Assembly: GCA_942493345.1 (NCBI GenBank)
Contig: OW818695.1
Span: forward strand, 2,418,001-2,482,000
Length of the DNA stretch: 64,000 nt
DNA from: GWE2-42-39 sp942493345
GTDB lineage: Bacteria; Bacteroidota; Bacteroidia; Bacteroidales; Prolixibacteraceae
Reading direction: 5' to 3'
Below are positions 28,601-37,522 of this stretch, in pieces; the stretch's first letter is position 1; every line of letters starts with the position of its first letter. The notes beneath the pieces were generated by a model that saw nothing but the letters and a program-made list of their open reading frames with translations, made no database searches and had not been told where the DNA came from. Position numbers and translations under genes: made by a program.

Positions 28601-28833
28601 AGGACGCAACATATATCCGTTTGAAAAACCTGAACATAAGCTACTCGTTGCCAAAACGGATAGTACAGAGTATTGGGATGCAGGATGTCAGCGTTAATGT
28701 TGCCGGAAGCAACTTGTTTACTCTTAGCAAACTGGGAATTTATAAAAAATCGGTAGACCCGGAAGCTACGGATTACCAGAAGTTCTATCCACCGGTGAAA
28801 ACCATTTCGTTCGGACTTAATGTCACATTGTAA
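25666..28833 (+). CDS. SusC/RagA-family TonB-dependent transporter (PUL-B)
   Basis: A 1055-residue outer-membrane transporter. A long signal region (hydrophobic about residues 33-50, ending ASGQ) leads into a CarboxypepD_reg-like domain (about 53-130: GKVLNIQGESIPGVTVMIKGTT). A TonB-box-like NEIVTVGYGTQKKVNL, a plug with SISVLKDASAAVYGARAGNGVILITTK, and a barrel ending in SFGLNVTL follow. There is no STN domain, which fits control by the cytoplasmic LacI repressor and not by a FecR relay. It is the first gene of the PUL-B operon. Confidence 0.96.
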   Translation: MGKNRTASGGRILSIGSAFALQKIVRALQWTMFFFILSLIQVTASGQGKTVTGKVLNIQGESIPGVTVMIKGTTQGTITDFDGVYSFSNVQKNVTLIFSFVGMKSQEVAVGEKSQINITMEEETIGLNEIVTVGYGTQKKVNLTGSVSTVQSEALVKVPSANISEVLTGKAPGLFTKQDQGVPGSDYSTLSIRGYDEPLVLVDGVETSWTRMDPNEIESISVLKDASAAVYGARAGNGVILITTKRGTTNKPSIIYNSNLSFQSPTTVPEFVSSAKYAELLREGQSNYSLPYTYSEEDIQKFKDGNDPNYVNENWYKAAFREWSPMQSHNVAVRGGNDKVKYYMSVGYLNQSGTYKSDDLSFNRYNARSNIDAQITDRLSVSIDMSYRNEIRHAPQTKLDDIWINLKTALPVWRATLPDPEKGGAYSGFLERSPVAQTISDMTGFNDDLQRYFTGKISLKYKVPGVKGLEANASLNYSVNNKYTKIQDKPFKLYSYDYTNQQYIPWGSNGSNSLNETSSQYTQLYPLVSLNYDRSFGDHSVQGFLLAEGIDTDYSFMKAGRVDLLSLEIPYLFAGSPDNLTNNGGAEETGRVSYVGRANYSYKGKYLLEGTFRADASHKFPKDSRWGYFPSASVGWRVSEEPFVKDNLPWVDNLKLRASYSKSGNDNVAAFKYLTGYQIPNAKDSVYVFGSDVYRLITSTGLPNPNITWLDMTSYNVGMDATLMNGLIGVELDFFYRVTDNIFGQPLDSYPSTFGATLPQVNLNSTSDRGFELTLTHRNKIGNDFKYNVSGSISLAREKYKQWAESPYDDPDEIRIYQKTGKYTNRWIGYKSDGLFMSKEEIDNHTVNQDQAGNTTLRPGDVRYVDLNDDKVIDWRDQDVIGYGTFPDLTYGLNIEMEYKRFSLTALFQGASMFNSMIADALRGPLTNQGNAFEFQYKYRWQPDPSNPNVNINPDAKLPAIYPEGTNTNNNKASDFWLQDATYIRLKNLNISYSLPKRIVQSIGMQDVSVNVAGSNLFTLSKLGIYKKSVDPEATDYQKFYPPVKTISFGLNVTL

Positions 28834-28845
28834 ATCATTAAAACC

Positions 28846-30597
28846 ATGATCATGAAAAAAATAAAATACCTGTTAATCGCATTGTTCCTGGGATCATTCG
28901 GATGTAGTGATTTTCTGGACAAAGAGCCGCTGGACATTATTTCAGATGCCGCAGTGTGGGATGACGAAAGGCTGATAAATTCGTACCTGGCCGACCTTTA
29001 TTACAGAACCGATTTTATTGAAATACGGGGAAATACTGCAGAACAAACTTCGTTTGCCATGATTGCATCAATGGGCGGTGAAGGACGTTCGTTTGGAACA
29101 CATCACCAATCGTATATTGCTTCCACGAGTGTTCTTACGTCGGCTGGAATACCCTCCGAATTGGATTATTGGAATTACAAAGCCATCCGGGATTGTAATT
29201 ATTTTATCGAAAAAATCCAGACATCTCCGCTCGATGCGGCATTGGTTGATCAACGAATTGCTGAAGTACGGTTTTTACGCGCATACATGTATTTCCAGAT
29301 GGTTATCCGTTTTGGGGGAGTTCCGATTATTACCGAAGCTCAGGACATGGATGCCCCGGCTGAAGAAATATTTGTACCCCGCGATTCGGAAAAAGCCGTG
29401 TATGATTTCATTATCAACGAAATGACTGAACTCACACAATTACTCCCTTCAACGTACGAAGCAAAGGACAAGGGACGGCCGACCAAATGGGCTGCCTACG
29501 CATTGCAAAGCCGGGCTGCTTTATATGCTGCAAGTATCGCAAAATATGGTCAGGTTCAGTTAAACGGTCTTTTGGGCTTCCCTGCATCAGATGTTGAAAC
29601 CTATGCAAAAATCAGTTACGATGCATCAAAGGCTATCCTGAACGACGGCATACATGCGCTCTATCAAAAACATGCCGATCCGGTGGTAAACTACCAGAAT
29701 CTTTTCCTCGATGAAACGGTTGATAACAAAGAAGTAATCATGTCTGAAGTTTACGATTACAGCAAGAACCGGGCTCATGCGTTCACCTTGCGGGCGATGT
29801 CGCACGATTTCAATGGTACCTGGGCTTCGATGCTGTATTTATACGATTTCGTTGAACGGTTTGAATTTGCCAACGGAACTCCCGGAAATTCTATTTCAAA
29901 GACAGACCTGACAACAAAAGAATGGTCTTCGGCTGAACTTTTCGGAAGTCGTGATGCACGTTTCAAAGCCTCTGTTTTTTATCCTGAAAGCCCGTGGCAG
30001 GGAGGAAAAACATATTTCCATTCCAGAACCATCCGGGATGGCAAAACCTATACATCGGGAACCGCTGAAGATGGCTGGCCTTATCAGTCGATAGCCCGAA
30101 ATAACCAACGTTCCGGGTTTATGGTACGAAAAAGATGCAACGAAAACCTAAAAACGACGACGGTGATTAACGACGAAACCGACTATATTATTTTCAGGTT
30201 GGGCGAAATCTATTTGAACCTTGCAGAAGCTGCATTTTACAGGGGTTATACACAAGAAGCGCTTGATGCGCTTAACCGGTTGAGACAACGTGCAGCAATG
30301 CCACCAAAAGCAACAATCACAGAAGCTATTATTCAGAATGAAAGATTGGTAGAGCTTACCTGGGAAAACCAAAGCTATTGGGATATAAGACGCTGGCACA
30401 TTGCGAAAAGTGTACTCGACGGCGTTCGCACAAGAGGTCTTCAATACACGTATAATTACAATACGAAGAAGTACAAGATTGTAATAACCAATGCTGAAGG
30501 TGTTGCAAGAATATTTCAGGATCGGAACTACTACTTACCTCTTGGGGTAAAAAGAGTAGCTGAAAATCCGAATTTTGTCGAAAACCCGGGTTATTAA
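28846..30597 (+). CDS. SusD/RagB-family glycan-binding lipoprotein (PUL-B)
   Basis: A 583-residue surface lipoprotein with lipobox FGSFGC near residue 17 and the SusD N-terminal DFLDKEPLDIISDAAVW. The C-terminal RagB motifs IIFRLGEIYLNLAEAAF and YWDIRRWHIAKSVLDG are clear. It is longer than the PUL-A SusD. It starts 12 bases after susC; translation may begin at either of two close ATGs (28846 or 28852). Confidence 0.95.
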   Translation: MIMKKIKYLLIALFLGSFGCSDFLDKEPLDIISDAAVWDDERLINSYLADLYYRTDFIEIRGNTAEQTSFAMIASMGGEGRSFGTHHQSYIASTSVLTSAGIPSELDYWNYKAIRDCNYFIEKIQTSPLDAALVDQRIAEVRFLRAYMYFQMVIRFGGVPIITEAQDMDAPAEEIFVPRDSEKAVYDFIINEMTELTQLLPSTYEAKDKGRPTKWAAYALQSRAALYAASIAKYGQVQLNGLLGFPASDVETYAKISYDASKAILNDGIHALYQKHADPVVNYQNLFLDETVDNKEVIMSEVYDYSKNRAHAFTLRAMSHDFNGTWASMLYLYDFVERFEFANGTPGNSISKTDLTTKEWSSAELFGSRDARFKASVFYPESPWQGGKTYFHSRTIRDGKTYTSGTAEDGWPYQSIARNNQRSGFMVRKRCNENLKTTTVINDETDYIIFRLGEIYLNLAEAAFYRGYTQEALDALNRLRQRAAMPPKATITEAIIQNERLVELTWENQSYWDIRRWHIAKSVLDGVRTRGLQYTYNYNTKKYKIVITNAEGVARIFQDRNYYLPLGVKRVAENPNFVENPGY

Positions 30598-30621
30598 TCA
30601 AAATCATCATAATGAACTATT

Positions 30622-30653
30622 AGGTAAAGAGTTATTAATTTAGCTCTTTACCT
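30622..30653 (+). terminator. hairpin between susD and the enzyme genes
   Basis: A perfect 10-bp stem (AGGTAAAGAG at 30622-30631 with CTCTTTACCT at 30644-30653) with only a short T stretch after it. It may act as a partial terminator or a 3'-end stabiliser that lets susCD message outnumber the downstream enzyme message. Confidence 0.5.
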
Positions 30654-30675
30654 TTCAGTTGAACGAATATCAATC

Positions 30676-32577
30676 ATGCAGAATAAAGCGGCCAAATATT
30701 CTATCTCAGCAATTCGTTTCGGGACGATTACATTACTTCTATTGTCCTGTATTATCTTCGGAAAAAAAGTACAGGCTCAGAATGAATTTATTTCCCCTTC
30801 TGAAATATCAGTGCAGGGACTACTCGGACAGGCAATATCGAGTAGCGAAGAAGGCCGTTTGCTTGCTCTGCCTACTTGGAACGATGGAGAACTTATTAAT
30901 ATTTTCAGCGAAGAATCCAGAAATAAAAACGAAAAAAACGACTGGTACGGCGAGCATGGCGGCAAATGGCTCTATTCAACAGCGCTTGCAGTTGAACGGA
31001 ACAAGGATGAAAAACTAAAATCTTTGCTCTTCCAAACAGCCAATTTTCTTGTCAATACCCAGGAAAAAGATGGTTACCTGGGGACCTATTCTCCGGAGAG
31101 AAGAATAACCAATAAAAATGCAACCACACATGGAACTTCATGGGACGTTTGGAACCTGAGTTACATGGTACTCGGTTTGCTCGAAGTCAACAAATATTTT
31201 CCGAATGAGAAATACAGCGAATCAGCAAAAAAAATAGGGGAACTGTTTTTGGAAACGTTCGGAGATGGCAAAGCCGATATTACCAACTACGGAACCCGGA
31301 AAGGAATGTCGGCAACTATTATTCTCGAACCAGTCGTTGAATTGTATAAACTTACCAAAGATCAACGCTATGTTGATTTTGCAGAATGGGTTATCCGAAA
31401 GATTGAAGAAAAAGAAGGGTTCCGCATCATTGCCGAATCGCTGAAAAAAACCGACGCCGAAAATATTGGCGACGGGAAAGCTTACCAGCTGATCTGGAAT
31501 TTAGCAGCCATTGCAAAACTTTACCAGGTTACAAATAACAGCAACTACCTGAAAGCGGTTGAGAATGGCTGGCAGAATATTGCCGATTTTCATTTAACTG
31601 AAAGCGGCGGTCCGTGGGGCGGTATTGGCAAACACCTGGAGTGTTTCAATAAAAAAGGATACTGGAGCCCGTATGGTTTTGTTGAAACATGCAGCATCAT
31701 GGCATGGATGCAACTGAACTGCGAATTGCTCCGGATCACCGGACAAGCAAAATATGCTCAGGCAATTGAACAGTCTGCCTATAATGCTCTATTGGGCGCA
31801 CAATTCCCCAACGGAACGGATTGGTGTTATCATTCATTTAGCAACGGGAGCAGGCACATTGCCCACTTCAACGATTGCTGCCCGTCGAGCGGCGCACTTG
31901 CCCTCGAAGAACTGCCCCAACTTATTTACAGCAAAAAAGAAAAAGGTATCGCATGTAATTTATATACTGCAAGCGAAGCCTCGGTTTCGTTGCCGGGTGC
32001 GGGACTGGTCAGGATAGTCCAGAAAACGGATTATCCTTTCAACGGAACAATTCAAATTACCTTGTCTCCTGAAAAACAGTTTGAATTCCCGATTTTTATC
32101 CGGATTCCCGATTGGGCTTCTTCCGCTGAAATAAAAATTAACGAAAAGCCGATTGACACCGGCAAACTAGTATCCGGAGATTTTTTCACCATCCGGCAGA
32201 ACTGGAAAAGGAATGATAAAATTGAGATTAACTTTCCTGTTGAATTGAAGGTTCATCAAAAGCAGGAATACACCAATGCGCCGCAAGGTGGCAAATCGAT
32301 TTATTCGACCGAATGGTTCTGCCTCACAAGAGGACCGCTGGTTTATTCGTGCAACGGACTGATAAACGGTCGCGACCGCGAAAAAACGTTCCTGCTTCCT
32401 GAAAAAAACAAGGAAGCCTGTTTCATTCCAGTTGCTGCCCCCTCCGGTTTTCATGGTTCGGCTTACGAATTGAAACTTCCGGGACAGGAGGCACAGATAT
32501 TCCTTCCCTATTATGAAGCGGGAGACAGAAACTCTGGCTCATGGCGTTTAACATGGATACAACATAAAATTGAATAA
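30676..32577 (+). CDS. GH127/DUF1680-type glycosidase (beta-L-arabinofuranosidase-like)
   Basis: A 633-residue exported enzyme (signal ending KKVQAQ). The metal/nucleophile set of GH127 is present: Glu322 in KHLECF, Glu337 and Cys339 in FVETC, and Cys401-Cys402 in NDCCPSSG. In characterised GH127 enzymes three Cys and one Glu bind zinc and one Cys is the nucleophile. An N-terminal alpha/alpha barrel and C-terminal beta-sandwich (IRIPDWASSAEIKINE) fit the family. The usual substrate is beta-L-arabinofuranose, though relatives in GH146 and other DUF1680 groups act on different linkages. Confidence 0.85.
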   Translation: MQNKAAKYSISAIRFGTITLLLLSCIIFGKKVQAQNEFISPSEISVQGLLGQAISSSEEGRLLALPTWNDGELINIFSEESRNKNEKNDWYGEHGGKWLYSTALAVERNKDEKLKSLLFQTANFLVNTQEKDGYLGTYSPERRITNKNATTHGTSWDVWNLSYMVLGLLEVNKYFPNEKYSESAKKIGELFLETFGDGKADITNYGTRKGMSATIILEPVVELYKLTKDQRYVDFAEWVIRKIEEKEGFRIIAESLKKTDAENIGDGKAYQLIWNLAAIAKLYQVTNNSNYLKAVENGWQNIADFHLTESGGPWGGIGKHLECFNKKGYWSPYGFVETCSIMAWMQLNCELLRITGQAKYAQAIEQSAYNALLGAQFPNGTDWCYHSFSNGSRHIAHFNDCCPSSGALALEELPQLIYSKKEKGIACNLYTASEASVSLPGAGLVRIVQKTDYPFNGTIQITLSPEKQFEFPIFIRIPDWASSAEIKINEKPIDTGKLVSGDFFTIRQNWKRNDKIEINFPVELKVHQKQEYTNAPQGGKSIYSTEWFCLTRGPLVYSCNGLINGRDREKTFLLPEKNKEACFIPVAAPSGFHGSAYELKLPGQEAQIFLPYYEAGDRNSGSWRLTWIQHKIE

Positions 32578-32578
32578 A

Positions 32579-34453
32579 ATGACTTCTTCTGAAAAATATT
32601 TTAATGCCAGAGATATTTTCGATCTAAGAAAACTGGTTGTCTTTTTTATTCTACTATGCAACATTCATTTTGCAAATGCAGAAACGATTGCGCTTGCATC
32701 AAAAGAAAAAGCTGTTTACCGCATTGTATCTCCTATTTCAGCTACTTCTACTGAAAATTTTGCAGCCGAAGAGTTGAAAAAATATCTGGAGCAGATCAGT
32801 AAAGCAACCTTCGAAATCACTACAAAAATTGCGGATCACTCAATTATTGTTAGCTCGATAAATTCATTTCAGAAGATTGAACCCGGATTGAACATTCCTT
32901 CGCTTGAAAAAGAGGAATACGGAATTTTCAAACGCGGGGAAAAACTCTGTTTGGTTGGCGGCAGCGATAACGCTTTGTTGTATGCTGTTTACGACTTTTT
33001 ATCCGGTTTGGGCTGCCGGTGGCTTGCCCCCGATTTTGATTTTTACGAAGGACAAAGTCAATCTATTCCGGTACAAACAAAACTGAACTATACCTGTTCG
33101 TCGGATCGTATCGAAAAACCGGTTTTAAAATACCGGAAATTGTACATCGAAGAAGGGCTATCGCACAATACCGAAAACCTGAAAGAACTGGTTGACTGGA
33201 TGCCCAAAGCCCGTTTTAATATTTTGGTGGCGCCTCTCAATTACCAGGGAACCGGACGTGTTTTGTGGGACAATTGGCGCGAACAGCTGACCCCGGAACT
33301 GGAAAAACGCGGGATTGCCATTGAAGTTGGCGGGCATGGTTATCAGAATTTTCTGAATGCCGAAATGGACAATGGTCAGTTGTATAAAAATCATCCCGAA
33401 TGGTTTGCAATGGACAAAAATGGGGCGCGGTCGACCAGCCCACATCTTGTTTTCTGCTCATCGAACCCCGATGCTGTGGCGTATTTGCAAAAGAATATAG
33501 TAAAGTATCTGAAAGCTCACCCCGAAATCGATATTTTTGATTTTTGGCCACCCGACAGTGAAACGTGGTGCGAGTGCCCGAATTGCCGCGCAATGGGTTC
33601 GCCCACCGACCGGCACGCCGTACTGGTATCGCAAACGGCCCGGTTTCTGCACAACGAACTTCCCTCGGTAACGTTGGAATGCCTTGCATACAGCCGTTAT
33701 GTGGAGCCGCCTCAAAATGAAATTCCTGACAGCAATATATTACTGGACTTCTGTCCGATCAACCAAAGTTTTGAATATCCGATTTACCACGACAGCTCTG
33801 AAAACAACAAAGCATACAAAGAAAACCTTCTTTCCTGGTTGAAACTGTTTGGCGGCGACATCAGCATTTATTCGTATTACCGGAAATATGCATGGCGCAG
33901 CCTGCCTGTTATCATTCCGCATTACATGCAAGACGACCTCCGGTTTTACCGCGATTGCGGCATCAAAGGGATTTCCGTATATTCCGAACCCGGCGATTGG
34001 TTCGCCTACGGATTGAACCATTATGTATTGGGCCATCTGGCCTGGAACCCGGATGTTGATGTGGACAGCCTGATTACAGATTATTGCACAAAACTATACG
34101 GACCTGCCGAAAATCTGGCTGTTTCGGTTTACAGCGAACTCGAAGATATTGTCCGCTTCGCATGTAAAATACCTCATACAAAACCAAAAACTGCAAAACA
34201 ATACAACGAATATGTTTCCCGGATGGAAGTTTGCAGCAATAAAATAAGCGCTGCTATCGGTCAAAATTCTTCAAATCAGGTTTTGTGCAGGCACCTGCAC
34301 CGCCTTGATTTGATGCTGGAATATGCCATTCAAAGCACGGTTCTGATGCGGTTTACTTCAGAAGAAAACAAAGACGAGGTAGCTAAAATCACCGAAAATA
34401 TCAAAAAATTAATGAAAGAAAATGCTACTACGGGCGTGTTTATCTCCCGGTAG
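32579..34453 (+). CDS. DUF4838 protein, alpha-glucuronidase-like N terminus
   Basis: About 624 residues from the ATG at 32579, one base after the GH127 stop; a TTG at 32570 would overlap that gene. A signal segment (KLVVFFILLCNIHFANA) is followed by an alpha-glucuronidase-type N-terminal domain (about 45-150: ENFAAEELKKYLEQIS, DNALLYAVYDFLSGLGCRWLAP). The DUF4838 core is at about 195-460, with WPPDSETWCECPNCRAMG (a C-x-C-x2-C cluster) and CGIKGISVYSEPGDWFAYGLN. The family is a predicted TIM-barrel glycosidase of unproven activity, often found in PULs. Confidence 0.8.
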   Translation: MTSSEKYFNARDIFDLRKLVVFFILLCNIHFANAETIALASKEKAVYRIVSPISATSTENFAAEELKKYLEQISKATFEITTKIADHSIIVSSINSFQKIEPGLNIPSLEKEEYGIFKRGEKLCLVGGSDNALLYAVYDFLSGLGCRWLAPDFDFYEGQSQSIPVQTKLNYTCSSDRIEKPVLKYRKLYIEEGLSHNTENLKELVDWMPKARFNILVAPLNYQGTGRVLWDNWREQLTPELEKRGIAIEVGGHGYQNFLNAEMDNGQLYKNHPEWFAMDKNGARSTSPHLVFCSSNPDAVAYLQKNIVKYLKAHPEIDIFDFWPPDSETWCECPNCRAMGSPTDRHAVLVSQTARFLHNELPSVTLECLAYSRYVEPPQNEIPDSNILLDFCPINQSFEYPIYHDSSENNKAYKENLLSWLKLFGGDISIYSYYRKYAWRSLPVIIPHYMQDDLRFYRDCGIKGISVYSEPGDWFAYGLNHYVLGHLAWNPDVDVDSLITDYCTKLYGPAENLAVSVYSELEDIVRFACKIPHTKPKTAKQYNEYVSRMEVCSNKISAAIGQNSSNQVLCRHLHRLDLMLEYAIQSTVLMRFTSEENKDEVAKITENIKKLMKENATTGVFISR

Positions 34454-34475
34454 CGCTTAAAATATTTCAGGATAA

Positions 34476-36047
34476 ATGAATTTTTACAGATTTCATATTG
34501 CAAAAAACCAGACGATATTCGCAACCAGGCAAATCGTATTGTTGGCGCTTGTTACGTTGCTTTTTCTCAGTTGTAAAAAGGATGAAAATCCTATTCCGGA
34601 AGAAGAAGATCCATCCGAAGAAACAACCGGTCCGATCAGTTACCCGGAAGTACCTTTATCTGATATTTATGAAGTGACGATTACTACCGGAAGTGGAAAA
34701 GAAAAACTGGCGGTCTTTAAAAATACCTGTCCCGAATACAAATTGGGAGAAATGAACATGGCTGAAAACGACCAGTATCCGCTGGGGATTTTTGCCGGAA
34801 GAAGTATCAGTTGGGGGAGTTTTTCATTTTCCGGAACGGCGACTGTTGAAGTAAAAGTCATTAATCAGAGCAAAGTTCCTGTTTCCGGCGACATCCGGAT
34901 ATTGCCATCGCGATACGGAATTACACCCACGAAAGAAGGAAATACGATTCGGTTCATCCTGACCAAACCGGGGCAATTTTCGATTGAAATTGGTGAAAAC
35001 GGTTATAAAAACGGACTGATACTTTTTGCAGATCCAACCGAAACCGACATTCCCGATCAGTCTTCTAATCAATACCGGGTATTGACGAATGCATCAAAAA
35101 CCGACATCAACTCGGTTCCGGCTTCCTATTCGGGAATTTATTTTAAGGCGGGTGTTCACAACGTTGGCGTATATCGCGTCCCGGTCAATATTAAAAATAT
35201 CTATTTTGAAAAAGGGGCATGGGTGTATGGCTCATTGATTATGGATGGGAACCCGAATGTAAAAATATTCGGAAGGGGATTCCTTTCTTCCGGAAAACTG
35301 AATTACAGGGAATCGCACTGTATCGAAGCAATCAATCAAAGTGATAATATACAAATTGAAGGAATTGTTGTTGCCGATCCAAGGTATTTTGCAGTCAGGC
35401 TGATCGGGCAAAACAACACGGTGAAATGGACGAAAGTTATTGGCGGCTGGGTGTACAACTGCGACGGAATTGCCGCGTATGCAGGTTCCAGCGTTTCGAA
35501 CTGTTTCATCTGGGCCAACGACGACGCGATAAAAGTTTACCGCGATAACATTACCTGGTCCGACTGTGTGGTGTGGCAACTAAACAACGGGGGCGTCATC
35601 CAGATGGCCTGGGGAGGTTCCAATGCTACCAATGTAAAACTGAGCAGGATCGATGTGTTGCGCGCCGAATGGAATAAACCCGGGTTTAACCGCGCCCTGC
35701 TCAATTGCGTTGGGAACAAGTATCAGGAAGCAGGAAAAACCGGCCTGCAAAAAGACTGGCTCATCGAGGATGTGGTGACCGAAAACCCGATACCCGTGAT
35801 TTTTAATGTGGCTCCCGATCCGTTCAGCCCTAACAACATTCACAACCTGACTTTAAAAAACTGGAAGGTCAGTATGACGATGAATACAAATTACCAGAAT
35901 ACAATCATCGGCAACGATCCCAACGAATATTTCGACGGGTTTGTGTTTGATAATTTCGTGTTTAACGGGACAAAACTGACGCAGCAAAACTGGTTGCAGA
36001 TTACCGGTCTGCTTACGGAAAAGCTAAAAGTACCTGAATTCAAATAA
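34476..36047 (+). CDS. GH49-like beta-helix lipoprotein
   Basis: A 523-residue lipoprotein (lipobox LFLSC). An immunoglobulin-like N-terminal domain lies at about residues 60-190 (YEVTITTGSGKEKLAVFKNTCPEYKLG, QFSIEIGENGYKNGLILFADP), followed by a right-handed beta-helix. The helix has YNCDGIAAY with Asp330 and WANDDAIKVY with Asp349-Asp350. The 19/20 spacing equals that of the three catalytic Asp in GH49 dextranases. Known GH49 enzymes are endo-acting inverting alpha-glucanases, but in this sulfatase-rich locus the substrate may differ. A second, larger homologue lies at 45345. Confidence 0.8.
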   Translation: MNFYRFHIAKNQTIFATRQIVLLALVTLLFLSCKKDENPIPEEEDPSEETTGPISYPEVPLSDIYEVTITTGSGKEKLAVFKNTCPEYKLGEMNMAENDQYPLGIFAGRSISWGSFSFSGTATVEVKVINQSKVPVSGDIRILPSRYGITPTKEGNTIRFILTKPGQFSIEIGENGYKNGLILFADPTETDIPDQSSNQYRVLTNASKTDINSVPASYSGIYFKAGVHNVGVYRVPVNIKNIYFEKGAWVYGSLIMDGNPNVKIFGRGFLSSGKLNYRESHCIEAINQSDNIQIEGIVVADPRYFAVRLIGQNNTVKWTKVIGGWVYNCDGIAAYAGSSVSNCFIWANDDAIKVYRDNITWSDCVVWQLNNGGVIQMAWGGSNATNVKLSRIDVLRAEWNKPGFNRALLNCVGNKYQEAGKTGLQKDWLIEDVVTENPIPVIFNVAPDPFSPNNIHNLTLKNWKVSMTMNTNYQNTIIGNDPNEYFDGFVFDNFVFNGTKLTQQNWLQITGLLTEKLKVPEFK

Positions 36048-36054
36048 TTGATGT

Positions 36055-37509
36055 ATGCTGAAGCAAATAATTGAAATCATAAAAAACAAGAAATACTTGC
36101 CTGTCGCGAAAATCGAACGTTTTTTCGTGCCAATTTTCTTTATCTGTCTGTCTGTTTCCTGCGGTTGCGACGACCGCACAACAGATGTAGTAGATGAAAG
36201 AAAACCTGCTACCTATTACATCGATTCGAAAAATGGGAATGACACGAATGACGGGCGTTCAGAAAATCTGGCATGGTGCTCTTTGTCCAAAATAGAAAGC
36301 ATAAAATTATATCCCGGCGATACGGTTCGTTTTAAACGGGGTTCAACATTTACAGGCACTCTGGTGATTGACGATTCCGGAAATTCAAAAAAATCTATCA
36401 CCGTGTCAGATTATGGAGACAGTAAATTGCCTGCGCCCGCATTTACCAACCCGGTATTCGATCCGGGAAAAAATAACTTCGGAAACTGCATCCGGCTGAA
36501 GGGAAGTTACATTCTTCTTGAAAACATGTATTGCCACAACTCGGTTGCCCAATTGCCTGAAACTACAGGCGGTTTTACAACCATGTGGGAGCTGGGCGCC
36601 ATTTATATTGATAAAACGGCCCAGTATTGTACGGTCAGAAATAACGAATTGTACGATTGTGGCGTGGGTATAAAAAGTTACGGGCCACATGCGATTATTG
36701 AAAACAATTTCATTCACGACTGCAACCGGGTATTGAAAGAATGGGGCTGGGGCCCAATTGGTATCTGGTTGGGCGCCGACTACCAGGAAGTTTGTTATAA
36801 CCGGATTTTTAATTACAGCGCTGTCGATTCGCGCATTACCTGGGGACCCGATAGTTACGGTGGCGGGGCCGATGGCGGCGCTATTGAAATTGACGATGCA
36901 CGAAATCCAAAATCGAATATTTCCATTCACCACAACTATACCCGCGACTGCCAGGGTTTCCTAGAAGTTACCTGGACCGATGTGCAGCAAAACCCGCCGT
37001 ACACCAATTTCGAAATTCATCACAATGTGAGCGACGATTATCAGCAATTTGTTGCTTTGTGGCGAGGGGCAAACTTCAAAATTGAAAACAATACGATCAT
37101 CCGCCGGAAAAAGAATGTCAACGATTGGGGCGTTTTCAATATCACCCAGAATAATGCGAAAAACCTGATCCGGAATAATATTGTGGTGGTTGAAAACGAT
37201 ATTGTCATTTTTAATGTAGGTAATAAAGGAACAGCACAGCCTGCCAATATTATCACGAATAACCTCTATTTTGCCGCTTCCGGAGCGTTAAACATGGGAA
37301 AAGAAGGGCCGGGCCAGTCAGCTATTACTGCCGATCCACAATTCCTGAACTATTCAAAGGGGGAACAGGCTTCCGATTTTTCAATTACCGCCGGAAGTCC
37401 TGCCCGGAATAAAGGAATTGACCTTGGGTACAAAAGTGATTTTGCATTCACTTCAATACCTCAGGAAAACACAGCCGATATTGGCGCATTTGAATATAAA
37501 CCGCAATAA
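36055..37509 (+). CDS. right-handed beta-helix lipoprotein, possible polysaccharide lyase
   Basis: A 484-residue lipoprotein (VSCGCDDR). The start of the mature protein, YYIDSKNGNDTNDGRSENLAW, is the classic opening of DUF1565-type parallel beta-helix enzymes. Many turns with Asn ladders follow (YCTVRNNELYDCGVGI, IENNFIHDC, ISIHHNYTRDC). It starts 7 bases after the GH49-like gene ends. Such proteins include lyases, sulfated-glycan hydrolases and epimerases; no decisive catalytic motif was recognised. Confidence 0.7.
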   Translation: MLKQIIEIIKNKKYLPVAKIERFFVPIFFICLSVSCGCDDRTTDVVDERKPATYYIDSKNGNDTNDGRSENLAWCSLSKIESIKLYPGDTVRFKRGSTFTGTLVIDDSGNSKKSITVSDYGDSKLPAPAFTNPVFDPGKNNFGNCIRLKGSYILLENMYCHNSVAQLPETTGGFTTMWELGAIYIDKTAQYCTVRNNELYDCGVGIKSYGPHAIIENNFIHDCNRVLKEWGWGPIGIWLGADYQEVCYNRIFNYSAVDSRITWGPDSYGGGADGGAIEIDDARNPKSNISIHHNYTRDCQGFLEVTWTDVQQNPPYTNFEIHHNVSDDYQQFVALWRGANFKIENNTIIRRKKNVNDWGVFNITQNNAKNLIRNNIVVVENDIVIFNVGNKGTAQPANIITNNLYFAASGALNMGKEGPGQSAITADPQFLNYSKGEQASDFSITAGSPARNKGIDLGYKSDFAFTSIPQENTADIGAFEYKPQ

Positions 37510-37522
37510 ACTCAGATATGCT

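Noticed and set aside
36406..36933. Minus-strand open frame of 175 codons in the beta-helix gene
   Set aside because: It is a shadow of a well-supported gene and shows only the Val/Ile/Asn-rich composition expected of a complement.
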